NCBI GenBank assembly: GCA_046155505.1
Contig: JBJXFK010000174.1
Coordinates: 1-13,001 of the forward strand
From: JBJXFK01 sp046155505
Lineage (GTDB): Bacteria > Planctomycetota > Phycisphaerae > UBA1845 > Fen-1342
Length of the DNA: 13,001 bases
Direction: 5' to 3'
Shown piece by piece: positions 1 through 8,106 of this stretch. Below the pieces are notes generated by a model, which saw only the letters and a list, made by a program, of their open reading frames with translations, had not been told where the DNA came from and ran no database searches. Every line of letters begins with the position of its first letter. Positions within the stretch are counted from its first letter, which is position 1. The position numbers and the translations under genes are program-made.

Positions 1-119
1 CGCGGCCCACCGCAGATTCCCGGATCGCCGTGTCCCACAGCGGCTTCCTCTATTACGGCGGCCCACCGAAACCGCGAGCGCCAGCGAGCACCATCCGAAC
101 GCGAAGCGCAAGCGAGTGA
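1..119 (+). CDS. Possible 3' end of a gene entering from the left edge
   Basis: The third forward frame is open from the window edge to a TGA at 117-119. Its first ~22 residues contain RIAVSHSGFLYYGGPP, which looks more protein-like than the other frames. From about position 72 the frame runs into the degenerate GCGAGCG repeat block, and a repeat unit (AGCGAGTGA) supplies the stop codon, so the last ~15 residues would be repeat-encoded. No start is visible and no family is recognised. It may equally be non-coding. Confidence 0.25.
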   Translation, partial: RPTADSRIAVSHSGFLYYGGPPKPRAPASTIRTRSASE

Positions 120-256
120 ATGCGAGCGCCATCCGAACGCGAAACGCAAGCGAGCGATGCGAGCACGAGCGAGCAATCTGAACGCGAGGCGCAAGCGAGT
201 GAATGCGAGCACCATCCAAACGCTGAGAGCCGGCAGACACCATCCGAACCCCGAGC
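75..256. repeat. Degenerate ~38-bp tandem repeat block (GCGAGCG/AGCGCAAGCGAG type)
   Basis: Imperfect units of the form CACCATCCGAACGCGAAGCG followed by CAAGCGAGTGAATGCGAG recur. The anchor CACCATCCGAAC or a variant starts at 89, 127, 210 and 238, and the anchor CGAACGCG lies at 96, 134 and 179 (spacing 38, then 45). Units differ by substitutions and small insertions, and the later ones are partial. Several frames stay open through the block, but the coding product would be low-complexity Arg/Ser/Glu/Ala, so I treat it as an intergenic repeat. From memory, AGCGCAAGCGAG-type repeats are frequent between planctomycete genes. Confidence 0.7.
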
Positions 257-260
257 GCCA

Positions 261-368
261 GAGGCTGTCGAAATAGTCCGAAATTTCACGACAAATAAGG
301 ACTTACGGCGCGCAGCCGACGCGAAAACGCTTTGACGCATTTTCCGTTCCAACTTTTTAGACAGCCTC
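261..368. mobile_element. MITE-like 108-bp element with terminal inverted repeats and 4-bp target duplication
   Basis: The left end GAGGCTGTC (261-269) is perfectly inverted as GACAGCCTC at 360-368. The match continues imperfectly inward: GAGGCTGTCGAAATAGT on the left against GAGGCTGTCTAAAAAGT read from the right. GCCA directly flanks both sides (257-260 and 369-372). Removing the element plus one GCCA restores CGAGCGCCAGCGAGC, identical to the 15 nt at 75-89, so the insertion split a repeat unit. The interior is too short for a transposase and would need one supplied elsewhere. The parent insertion-sequence family is not determined. Confidence 0.6.
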
Positions 369-631
369 GCCAGCGAGCGGGGTAAGCCGCGGACGCGTGC
401 AGCGACTCGGGTATCAAGGATTGAGTTGAGCCTGTCCAGTGTCGCGTCAACTCGCTACTCGACACTCGATGCTCCCGCTCATTTCGCCGTCGCTCTCGCT
501 CCCACATCCGGCCAAACCCGCCTTACACAGCGATACCCACGGCTCACCACGCATTCGACATTTTCCGGAGTTTCCCCGCCCAGCCGCCGGTTGCACCATC
601 CGCGTCCGACGCCCACGGTAACGCGCGACGA

Positions 632-650
632 GAATTTTCACTGAAAATTC
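632..650. promoter_or_regulatory. Perfect 8-bp inverted repeat GAATTTTC-ACT-GAAAATTC
   Basis: GAATTTTC (632-639) and GAAAATTC (643-650) are exact reverse complements separated by ACT. The AT-rich palindrome stands out in GC-rich surroundings. It could be an operator for a dimeric regulator or a small hairpin. It is ~170 bp upstream of the candidate promoter at 818, so no link to a gene is shown. Confidence 0.35.
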
Positions 651-657
651 GCAATTT

Positions 658-699
658 CGCCGCGAGGCCGCGCCGCGAAAACGGCACGGCCTCGCGGCG
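658..699. other. Strong GC-rich hairpin
   Basis: Positions 658-670 and 687-699 are perfect 13-bp inverted arms (CGCCGCGAGGCCG / CGGCCTCGCGGCG). Inside them, after one C/A mismatch, GCCG (672-675) pairs with CGGC (682-685) around the loop CGAAAA. The stem is therefore ~17 bp with a single mismatch. No T-run follows on either strand, so it is not a classical intrinsic terminator. It could be an interspersed palindromic repeat or an RNA structure. Confidence 0.6.
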
Positions 700-817
700 T
701 CCCTGAAAGCGCTTGTGGGACCGATTCCGGAATGCTCATTCAGCCGCATTCGTCACTCGCGATGTTTGCATCAATCGCGCAAGCCTGACCGTTCCTTGCA
801 AAACGCCCAGACTGCGA

Positions 818-846
818 TTGACAAGAACAGCTAGCTGGTTTTCAAT
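818..846 (+). promoter_or_regulatory. Candidate sigma-70-type promoter of the lipoprotein operon
   Basis: TTGACA at 818-823 is followed after exactly 17 bp by TTCAAT at 841-846 (4 of 6 matches to TATAAT), 94 bp before the chosen start codon. A second TTGACA lies at 871-876 but has no convincing -10 box. This is a prediction from the motifs only. Confidence 0.35.
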
Positions 847-939
847 TCCCGAGTTGCCATCCGTGGTAGGTTGACAATTGCGACCTCGATAGTCTCACCG
901 AATGCGTGCCAGTTTGACGAAAGAAGAAGGAGTTGCCCA

Positions 940-2715
940 ATGACGCTGCGACGATCTCGGAACGCGTTGAAGTCTGCGGCTCGATTGCTGGCGGCTTGTG
1001 CCTTTTTGAGCTTCGCAACTGGATGTCAATATAGATACACAGGCGAGATAAGCGTCTACCCGATTCGCGCCGGCGACCTTGGCGGGCACCTCGACCTGAT
1101 CGGGCTGGCAGATTTGGGCGTCCCCGGCCCCGCATTCGCAACATTTTCAAACACAATCAACGAGCAACGTCGTGTATTTCCTGACACAAAACTCATGGAA
1201 GGTCCAGATCGAACGCTCTCCATCAGCATCAATCGAGCATTCGTGAAGTATCTTGCAGATATCGACGCCAACAAAGAACTACTCGCATTTGTGGAAGTGA
1301 AGGACCACGCCGACGGGAAGACTTACAAGCGAGTGTTTTTCGATGACGAATTCGTGGCCGAGGGTGCGTACCTGAATTTCTCAAACGCAACCGTTTACGG
1401 GCCTCGTGTATATCGAGGGTATCCAATCACTGTCTCCTTCTATGTGGTCGAGCTTGATCAGAAGGAGAACGCCGTCGCGCTCGAAGTCGTGCAACAGCTC
1501 AAGCAGACGGTCGCGATGGCAGGCGCGCAGGTTGCTCCCGTGAGCAGCTTGCTATTTGACTTTCTTTCTGCACTCATTCGTGCGAATGTTGACGATCGTG
1601 AAATGTACTTCGTACAAGAGTTCACGCCCGCGACGACTCTGTCTCCGACGCCAGCCGACGCTCGTTCGGCGGGCGCAGTGTTGCAGACGGGTAACTTTGT
1701 CGTCGTCAAGCAGGAGTTTGATCGCAACGGAGTATCGCCCGCAGCGCTAATACCATTTGAGGACGAACTGTCATGGCCTTATTGGCTCGATCCTACGGAA
1801 GCGCTAGCAGGGAGCAATCTCCTTCCGAACATCATATACTTCGGAGGTCAATTGTACGTCCATCGGTCATTTTCGAAGAGTTTTGATCAGAGCGAGGAAA
1901 CGCGTCGACTGGCAAGCGGCATTGCGCAGCGACTATTCGAAAATCGACAGAGAACTGTTACGCGAATTCGATCAGACCTCTCGATGTTTCGCGCGAAATC
2001 CATGGCGGCACTCAAAACACAAGCATCGAGCATCATTGATGATCTGAAGTACGACCCACGCGCGCGTGCCTGGTTCGATAGCAACTCCGGATCGAACATA
2101 CGCCCCAAGGGGGGTTCAATCGACATGACGGAACCACCTGCGTCGCAACCACCTGCGTCGCAACCACCTGCGTCACGAACATCTGCGCTCGCCGTTCAGA
2201 ACTACCTACTCGGCAATTATGAGCGATACTCATCAAAGAGCTACCTAAGCATGACTATCGCCGATGATCGCTCGCCTGCCATTGACGAGGTGATTGCGGC
2301 GGAGGAGTCGTCCGCTGCCGCGAGAATTGGCGACGTTGTGTTGACACTTTCTCTCGAGCAGCAAAGGCAAATTGTGCGGGATCTTGGTGGTTCGCTTCGC
2401 TCGACAGTGGTTCAGACAATTGCGCGGTCGGAGTTTCGGGGCATCAATGACGGGAAGTTACTCGAGACGAAGCGCGCGGATCTTGAAAAGCGATTCGGCG
2501 ACGCGTTCAAACGCGACCTCGAACTGCAGGCTGCCGACCGACTGTCGAAAATTAAAGAGTTGAAGCGAATGAGCGGAGCACCCTCAAGTAACATCGCTGA
2601 CCTACGCGCCGCGGTCAAGGAGCGATTGCCGATGCTGCGCCAACTCAGTCCGCAATTGGCCACGTTTGCCGAATTGCTCTTCATGGAGCACGACAGTCCA
2701 GCGGCCGACAAATAA
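940..2715 (+). CDS. Predicted lipoprotein of unknown function (591 aa)
   Basis: The ATG at 940 is chosen because AAGGAG (927-932) sits 7 nt upstream and the protein then begins with a lipoprotein-type signal: basic MTLRRSRNALK, a hydrophobic stretch (about 15-27), and FATGC with Cys29 as the likely lipidated residue (Ala rather than Leu at -3). An upstream in-frame TTG at 871 would bury this signal. Residues ~75-200 look beta-rich, a possible C2-like or beta-sandwich region (inference). Residues 399-413 are three PPASQ-type repeats forming a linker. About 440-580 is charged and helix-rich, possibly coiled coil (around KRADLEKRFGDAFKRDLELQ). It probably sits in a membrane facing the periplasm. 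A 96-aa gene follows after 45 nt, likely co-transcribed. A/T-ending codons are more frequent than in the PEPCK gene downstream, suggesting accessory origin. I recognise no family. Confidence 0.8.
   Translation: MTLRRSRNALKSAARLLAACAFLSFATGCQYRYTGEISVYPIRAGDLGGHLDLIGLADLGVPGPAFATFSNTINEQRRVFPDTKLMEGPDRTLSISINRAFVKYLADIDANKELLAFVEVKDHADGKTYKRVFFDDEFVAEGAYLNFSNATVYGPRVYRGYPITVSFYVVELDQKENAVALEVVQQLKQTVAMAGAQVAPVSSLLFDFLSALIRANVDDREMYFVQEFTPATTLSPTPADARSAGAVLQTGNFVVVKQEFDRNGVSPAALIPFEDELSWPYWLDPTEALAGSNLLPNIIYFGGQLYVHRSFSKSFDQSEETRRLASGIAQRLFENRQRTVTRIRSDLSMFRAKSMAALKTQASSIIDDLKYDPRARAWFDSNSGSNIRPKGGSIDMTEPPASQPPASQPPASRTSALAVQNYLLGNYERYSSKSYLSMTIADDRSPAIDEVIAAEESSAAARIGDVVLTLSLEQQRQIVRDLGGSLRSTVVQTIARSEFRGINDGKLLETKRADLEKRFGDAFKRDLELQAADRLSKIKELKRMSGAPSSNIADLRAAVKERLPMLRQLSPQLATFAELLFMEHDSPAADK
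2134..2178 (+). repeat. Three in-frame 15-bp tandem repeats (PPASQ linker)
   Basis: The unit CCACCTGCGTCGCAA occurs at 2134-2148 and 2149-2163, and with two changes at 2164-2178. It encodes PPASQ-PPASQ-PPASR at residues 399-413 of the lipoprotein. The 15-bp length preserves frame, so copy number could vary between strains and alter a Pro-rich linker between the N-terminal beta-rich part and the C-terminal helical part. Confidence 0.9.
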
Positions 2716-2760
2716 TGCCGCCCTCGTTCCAATCGAGACGATGAAAAGAGAGGTAGAACT

Positions 2761-3051
2761 ATGCCTGAGAGGAAAATTTTTACGATTGCTTCGATCGCCG
2801 AGGTAACGCATAAAGCCCCGGCGTCACAAGTCGGCCTCGCGCTAAATTTGTTTCCGGACGACAGCGCGAAGACGTCGGAGCGTTTCCCGCCACATGGGAC
2901 TTGGCCGGCGTCCGAAGCGTCAGTGGCTGCGCTCATAACAGCGCTCGCGGCGGCGTCAAAAAACCAGAAGCGAGAGGACATGCCGCAGGTTGAGATTGAA
3001 TTCGTCGGTAATCGTGGCCGGTACGTTCGACTCTGGCCCGGGATTCCATAG
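2761..3051 (+). CDS. Small protein of unknown function (96 aa)
   Basis: The ATG at 2761 follows GAGAGG (2748-2753) by 7 nt, a good ribosome-binding site, and lies 45 nt after the lipoprotein stop. The product has no signal peptide. It starts MPERKIFTIASIAEV, has a small hydrophobic Ala-rich helix at about 54-66 (SVAALITALAAAS), a basic patch (KNQKRE) and a likely beta-strand end (VEIEFVGNRGRYVRLWPGIP). No family is recognised. Position and spacing suggest co-expression with the lipoprotein, perhaps as a partner. The reverse-strand open frame covering the same bases is Ser/Arg-rich with no protein-like features, so I prefer this strand. Confidence 0.55.
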   Translation: MPERKIFTIASIAEVTHKAPASQVGLALNLFPDDSAKTSERFPPHGTWPASEASVAALITALAAASKNQKREDMPQVEIEFVGNRGRYVRLWPGIP

Positions 3052-3387
3052 TTGTCGTACTTACTTCCTCGCTGGTTGCTGCTTGATCGGCGCCCGTCTG
3101 GAGCCCGTTCGCGATGCGCGCGCAACTTGGGTCTTGCGCCAATTTGCGCAGCGATGTGTCCGTTTTGTCGATCTGACGACTCGACCGTTCAGATTCAATC
3201 CGGTCGTCCCCATCAATCCACGTTCCCTCGTCTTGGCACGCCAATTGCCGATCCCCCCTCCGTCACAACTGTTCGAGGCATTTTCGGCACAAGCCGACGG
3301 AGGTTATTATGCTCCCCACTCTCGCCGAGCCTGCGGGATCGCTACGAACTGGAACCGCTAACGCCAATGCCGGTGGCACTGCCAATC

Positions 3388-3393
3388 AGGAGG
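3388..3393 (+). promoter_or_regulatory. Ribosome-binding site AGGAGG deciding the PEPCK start
   Basis: AGGAGG lies 5 nt before the ATG at 3399. A second strong site, GGAGG at 3299-3303, lies 5 nt before an in-frame ATG at 3309. The downstream pair gives a protein whose N-terminus fits the GTP-PEPCK family; the upstream pair adds 30 Ala/Thr/Gly/Asn-rich residues. Confidence 0.6.
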
Positions 3394-3398
3394 ATCGG

Positions 3399-5240
<1,842 letters not shown>

Positions 5241-5280
5241 GCGGGCGAACAAGCTAACACCAACGAACGATCCCCAAAAT

Positions 5281-5306
5281 GCGGCTCGCGCCCTCTCGCG
5301 AGCCGC
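5281..5306 (+). terminator. Terminator-like hairpin after PEPCK
   Basis: GCGGCTCGCG (5281-5290) and CGCGAGCCGC (5297-5306) form a perfect 10-bp stem with a 6-nt CCCTCT loop, 40 nt after the PEPCK stop. It is preceded by an A-rich CCCCAAAAT and followed by T-containing but interrupted sequence (TTCGCCGTTCC), so it is an imperfect intrinsic terminator. Confidence 0.5.
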
Positions 5307-5405
5307 TTCGCCGTTCCTGCTGTTTCCCGTTTCCTGTTCCCCGTTTCCCCGTCTTCGCCTCCGTGCCTTCCGTGCCTTCCGTGCCTCTCTCTTCCCCGCT
5401 TCCCG
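5302..5405. repeat. 104-nt top-strand tract with no A, containing CCGTGCCTT tandem repeats
   Basis: From 5302 to 5405 the top strand contains only C, T and G. It includes several TTTCC/TTTCCC runs (about 5322-5350) and three 9-bp units CCGTGCCTT, CCGTGCCTT, CCGTGCCTC at 5361-5387. It fills most of the space between the PEPCK hairpin and the UDP-glucose dehydrogenase start. Whether it acts as an untranslated leader, a structural DNA element or merely a repeat is not shown. Confidence 0.8.
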
Positions 5406-5480
5406 ATATGCTACGTCCCGTCACTCGACGCGGGCCGCAGATTCCGCCCGCCCCCACAGTCTCGCACCCAAGGGAGTGCC

Positions 5481-6800
5481 ATGCGCATCTGCATGATCGG
5501 CAGCGGTTATGTCGGCCTCGTCACTGGTGCGTGTCTCGCTGACAGCGGCAATCACGTCGTCGCCGTCGACAGCAACGCCGAAAAAATCCGCACGTTGTCC
5601 GCCGGCCACTGCCCGTTCTATGAACCGGGGCTGTCCGATCTGCTCGAAGCGAATCTAAAAGCCGGCCGCCTGCGCTTCACGACCGACCTCGCCGACGGCG
5701 TGCGCGGCAGCGAGGTGATTTTCATCGCCGTCGGCACGCCCAGTATGCCCAACGGCTCGGCCGACACGCGCGCGATCCAGTCGCTTGCGACCGACATCGG
5801 TCGCTTGCTGAGCGGTCCCTCCGTCATCGTCATCAAAAGCACCGTCCCAGTCGGCACGGGCCGCCTGGTCGAAAAGCTGATCGCTGCGGCGACTCAGCAC
5901 GCGTTTCACGTCGTCAGCAATCCCGAGTTTCTCAAAGAAGGCAACGCGATCGACGACTTCCTGCGCCCCGATCGCGTCGTCATCGGCAGCGACGACCGCG
6001 CCGCCGGCGAGTTGGTGGCAGAGTTGTACAAGCCGTTTGTGCGAAACAACAAACCGATTCTGATCATGAGCCGAGCCGCGTCGGAACTGACCAAATACGC
6101 CGCGAATGGCTACCTCGCGACGCGCATCAGCTTCATCAACGAAATCGCGGCCCTGTGCGAAGCTGTCGGTGTCGACGTCGACGAAGTGCGTCGCGGCATC
6201 GGCACCGACGCCCGCATCGGCCAGCACTTTCTCTATCCCGGCGCGGGCTACGGCGGAAGCTGCTTTCCGAAAGACGTGCTCGCGCTCGAATACATGAGCA
6301 AACAGGCCGCTGTGCCGTGTGATCTGCTAACCGCGGTAAATCGCCGGAATCAACTCCAGCGCGAGGCGCTATTGGCCAAGGTCACGCGCCGCTTCGGCGA
6401 GTTGCTCAGCGGGCGCACGTTTGTGGTCTGGGGTCTCGCGTTCAAGCCGAAGACCGACGACGTGCGCGAGGCACCCGCGCTGTGGCTGATCGACGCGCTC
6501 TTGCGCTGCGGCGCGAGCGTCGCGGTGCATGATCCGCGCGCGATGGACAGCGCTCGCGCGATCCTCGGCGACCGGGTGCGCTACTGCGGCGATGCGTATG
6601 AGGCACTCGCTGGCAGCGACGCACTGATCACCGTGACCGAGTGGATGGAATACCGCAGCCCCGACTTCCCGCGCATCCGCGGGGCGCTCAAACAACCGGT
6701 AATCATCGACGGTCGCAACATCTACGACCCGGCGACCATGCGCCGCTATGGATTTGAGTACTACAGCATTGGCCGTCCGGACGCTGGCGAGCAACGCTGA
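5481..6800 (+). CDS. ugd: UDP-glucose 6-dehydrogenase
   Basis: Cytosolic NAD-dependent enzyme that oxidises UDP-glucose twice to UDP-glucuronate, a precursor for acidic exopolysaccharides and other glycans. The protein is 439 aa, near the usual 390-450. The N-terminal Rossmann motif GSGYVG is at residues 7-12 and VGTP follows near residue 87. NPEFLKEG lies at 147-154, the catalytic/binding Lys205 and Asn209 in SELTKYAAN, and the nucleophile Cys261 in GAGYGGSCFPKD. The C-terminal UDP-binding Rossmann domain is represented by VVWGLAFKPKTDDVREAPA. GGGAG at 5472-5476 precedes the ATG. It is a single gene converging on a minus-strand operon. UDP-N-acetyl-mannosamine dehydrogenase is a related alternative, but the SELTKYAAN/GGSCFPKD pattern favours UDP-glucose. 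No glycosyltransferase genes adjoin it. Confidence 0.95.
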   Translation: MRICMIGSGYVGLVTGACLADSGNHVVAVDSNAEKIRTLSAGHCPFYEPGLSDLLEANLKAGRLRFTTDLADGVRGSEVIFIAVGTPSMPNGSADTRAIQSLATDIGRLLSGPSVIVIKSTVPVGTGRLVEKLIAAATQHAFHVVSNPEFLKEGNAIDDFLRPDRVVIGSDDRAAGELVAELYKPFVRNNKPILIMSRAASELTKYAANGYLATRISFINEIAALCEAVGVDVDEVRRGIGTDARIGQHFLYPGAGYGGSCFPKDVLALEYMSKQAAVPCDLLTAVNRRNQLQREALLAKVTRRFGELLSGRTFVVWGLAFKPKTDDVREAPALWLIDALLRCGASVAVHDPRAMDSARAILGDRVRYCGDAYEALAGSDALITVTEWMEYRSPDFPRIRGALKQPVIIDGRNIYDPATMRRYGFEYYSIGRPDAGEQR

Positions 6801-6819
6801 GCGCTCACACACGAAGTTG

Positions 6820-6860
6820 CGATCGGCGCGGCGATCACGTCGACGGGTGACCGCCGATCG
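6820..6860. terminator. Candidate bidirectional hairpin between convergent genes
   Basis: CGATCGGCG (6820-6828) pairs perfectly with CGCCGATCG (6852-6860) across a 23-nt loop. An alternative inner pairing, GCGATCAC (6831-6838) with GTGACCGC (6847-6854) and one mismatch, competes with it. The position between converging stops at 6800 and 6918 suits a shared terminator, but no T-run follows on either strand. Confidence 0.35.
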
Positions 6861-6917
6861 TCGCGTGCGAAGCTCGCACCCAGCGCGTCATCGCGCGACG
6901 CCGGATCGGCTCGATTC

Positions 6918-7775
6918 CTATTGATACTGCGCTGGCACGTTGGCGAACCACTGCAACCGCAAGCCGAGGCTGTTCGGCCAACCGACGTCCATCTTCTCGT
7001 TTCGCATGACGGTCGCGTGCCCGTCGTTCCAGAGGACCGTTAGGCCGGCCGGATGACGCCGATCGTCTGCGACACGCGGATTCTCTCCGAACGGCAATTG
7101 TGAAGTGTAGAAGAAGTGGTGGAACGTGAGGTCGTTTTGCGGCATGCCACCGTGCGTTTCGGTCACGCGCACCGTATTGGCCGCGGTGCGCCCGCCCGGA
7201 ATGCGGTCGAGCTTGAAGAAGCTCTGGTATTGTTCGGCTGGCGCTCCCAGAACCGCCTCCCAGCGGTCACCCCATTGCCCGCCATCGCCGTCCGTAGTGA
7301 TCGAGCTTTGCGGGTACGAGAACGGCGTTGCGTTGGAAATGTAGTCCAGGGGCTGTTCAAGTCGGGGCATGTCCGGGCACTGCAATTGCGGCGTCTTCAG
7401 CGACAACTCGATAATCTTGTCCATGCCGCTGGGCGTGTTCCACCATGCGAGGCGCATTCTCAGGTCGGTATCCTGGAAGTACGGCAGCACCGATGTGACG
7501 TACGCGCCATAGCGACGCTGCTGACCCTTTTCGAGATACTGGATCATCATTCCGGAAACGCGCCACTCCTTGTTGTCGGCCGCGTACATCTCGATCGCTT
7601 TCGCCTGCGCATTCATGTTGGTCAGGCAAAGCAGTTGCCGCGACTGCTTCCGAGCCTGCGCCAACGACGGCAGCAGGATACTGATCAAAAGAGCGATGAT
7701 CGACACAACCACGAGCAATTCGATCAGCGTGAAACCCAGTCGCGTTCGCATTCGTTCATTTTTCAGGCAGTTCAT
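6918..7775 (-). CDS. Pseudopilin-like protein with H-X9-DG motif (type II secretion/prepilin type)
   Basis: A 285-aa protein with a class III prepilin leader: short basic N-terminus then G14/F15 in GFTLIELLVVVSIIALLISI, with the conserved Glu at +5 (Glu19). A prepilin peptidase would be expected to cleave after Gly14 and the hydrophobic helix to anchor it in the membrane. Near the C-terminus HPAGLTVLWNDG (His241, Asp251, Gly252) is the H-X9-DG motif of the large planctomycete/Lentisphaerae pseudopilin group; its exact role is unknown. The ATG at 7775 is preferred because GAGGTG (7788-7783, minus strand) lies 7 nt upstream; a GTG at 7781 abuts that site. It overlaps the upstream zinc-ribbon gene by 20 nt, suggesting translational coupling. 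No other secretion gene adjoins it, so its system must be encoded elsewhere. Confidence 0.9.
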   Translation of the reverse strand: MNCLKNERMRTRLGFTLIELLVVVSIIALLISILLPSLAQARKQSRQLLCLTNMNAQAKAIEMYAADNKEWRVSGMMIQYLEKGQQRRYGAYVTSVLPYFQDTDLRMRLAWWNTPSGMDKIIELSLKTPQLQCPDMPRLEQPLDYISNATPFSYPQSSITTDGDGGQWGDRWEAVLGAPAEQYQSFFKLDRIPGGRTAANTVRVTETHGGMPQNDLTFHHFFYTSQLPFGENPRVADDRRHPAGLTVLWNDGHATVMRNEKMDVGWPNSLGLRLQWFANVPAQYQ

Positions 7776-8106
7776 TGGCACCCACCTCGATCAACGAAGT
7801 TTTCTTCTTGCACTTCGAACATTCCGCCGTCGGTTTGTCGGCTCCATCGGCTTTGACCAGCGGCACAAACGTCCCGCAAGCCTTGCACTTTCGGCATCGC
7901 CATGCCGCATCTTTTCCACATTCCAAACATTTCGCAGGCTGACGACCGACGCTCGACACATATGCTTTGCCGCACGCGGTACACGCCAGCGGCATGCGCA
8001 CCGCCACCGGCTCGCCCGGCTCGGGCTGCGACTTGTAGTAATACGTCAACCACAATCCGCAGCCGGCGATCAACGCCAACATCACGCCGGTTTGCACATG
8101 CTTCAT
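7756..8106 (-). CDS. Small membrane-anchored zinc-ribbon protein (116 aa)
   Basis: The N-terminus MKHVQTGVMLALIAGCGLWL is hydrophobic (residues 7-23). It could be a single membrane anchor, or a short lipoprotein signal since IAGC at 13-16 matches a lipobox. The rest is a Cys-rich zinc-binding region with CxxC pairs at 42/45, 60/63, 71/74 (plus Cys77) and 96/99, as in tandem zinc ribbons. The C-terminal tail is short and acidic. It is the first gene of a two-gene minus-strand unit and overlaps the pseudopilin, so a role linked to that pseudopilin is likely but unproven. The ATG at 8106 has only a weak upstream GGTGAG. If the anchor inserts N-in, the zinc ribbons face outside the cytoplasm, which is unusual. 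Confidence 0.75.
   Translation of the reverse strand: MKHVQTGVMLALIAGCGLWLTYYYKSQPEPGEPVAVRMPLACTACGKAYVSSVGRQPAKCLECGKDAAWRCRKCKACGTFVPLVKADGADKPTAECSKCKKKTSLIEVGANELPEK

Larger units (their letters stand above)
373..817. other. Non-coding stretch before the lipoprotein operon
   Basis: No reading frame here has both a plausible start and a protein-like product; the open frames on both strands are short and Arg/Pro/Ser-rich. The only clear structures are the palindrome at 632-650 and the hairpin at 658-699, listed separately. Confidence 0.55.

Noticed and set aside
120..335. 71-codon forward frame through the repeat block
   Set aside because: Product is Ser/Glu/Arg/Ala low-complexity generated by the repeats and it ends inside the MITE-like element; no ribosome-binding site.
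447..749. 100-codon reverse frame in the first intergenic region
   Set aside because: Arg/Ser/Gly-rich with no domain-like pattern, and it spans both the palindrome and the strong hairpin.
871..939. Upstream TTG start for the lipoprotein (23 extra residues)
   Set aside because: The TTG is part of a TTGACA motif, has no ribosome-binding site, and would bury the lipoprotein signal; ATG 940 has AAGGAG at the right distance.
2412..3125. 237-codon reverse frame opposite the lipoprotein end and the 96-aa gene
   Set aside because: Ser/Arg/Ala-rich shadow of the forward codons, no start signal, and it crosses two forward genes with good ribosome-binding sites.
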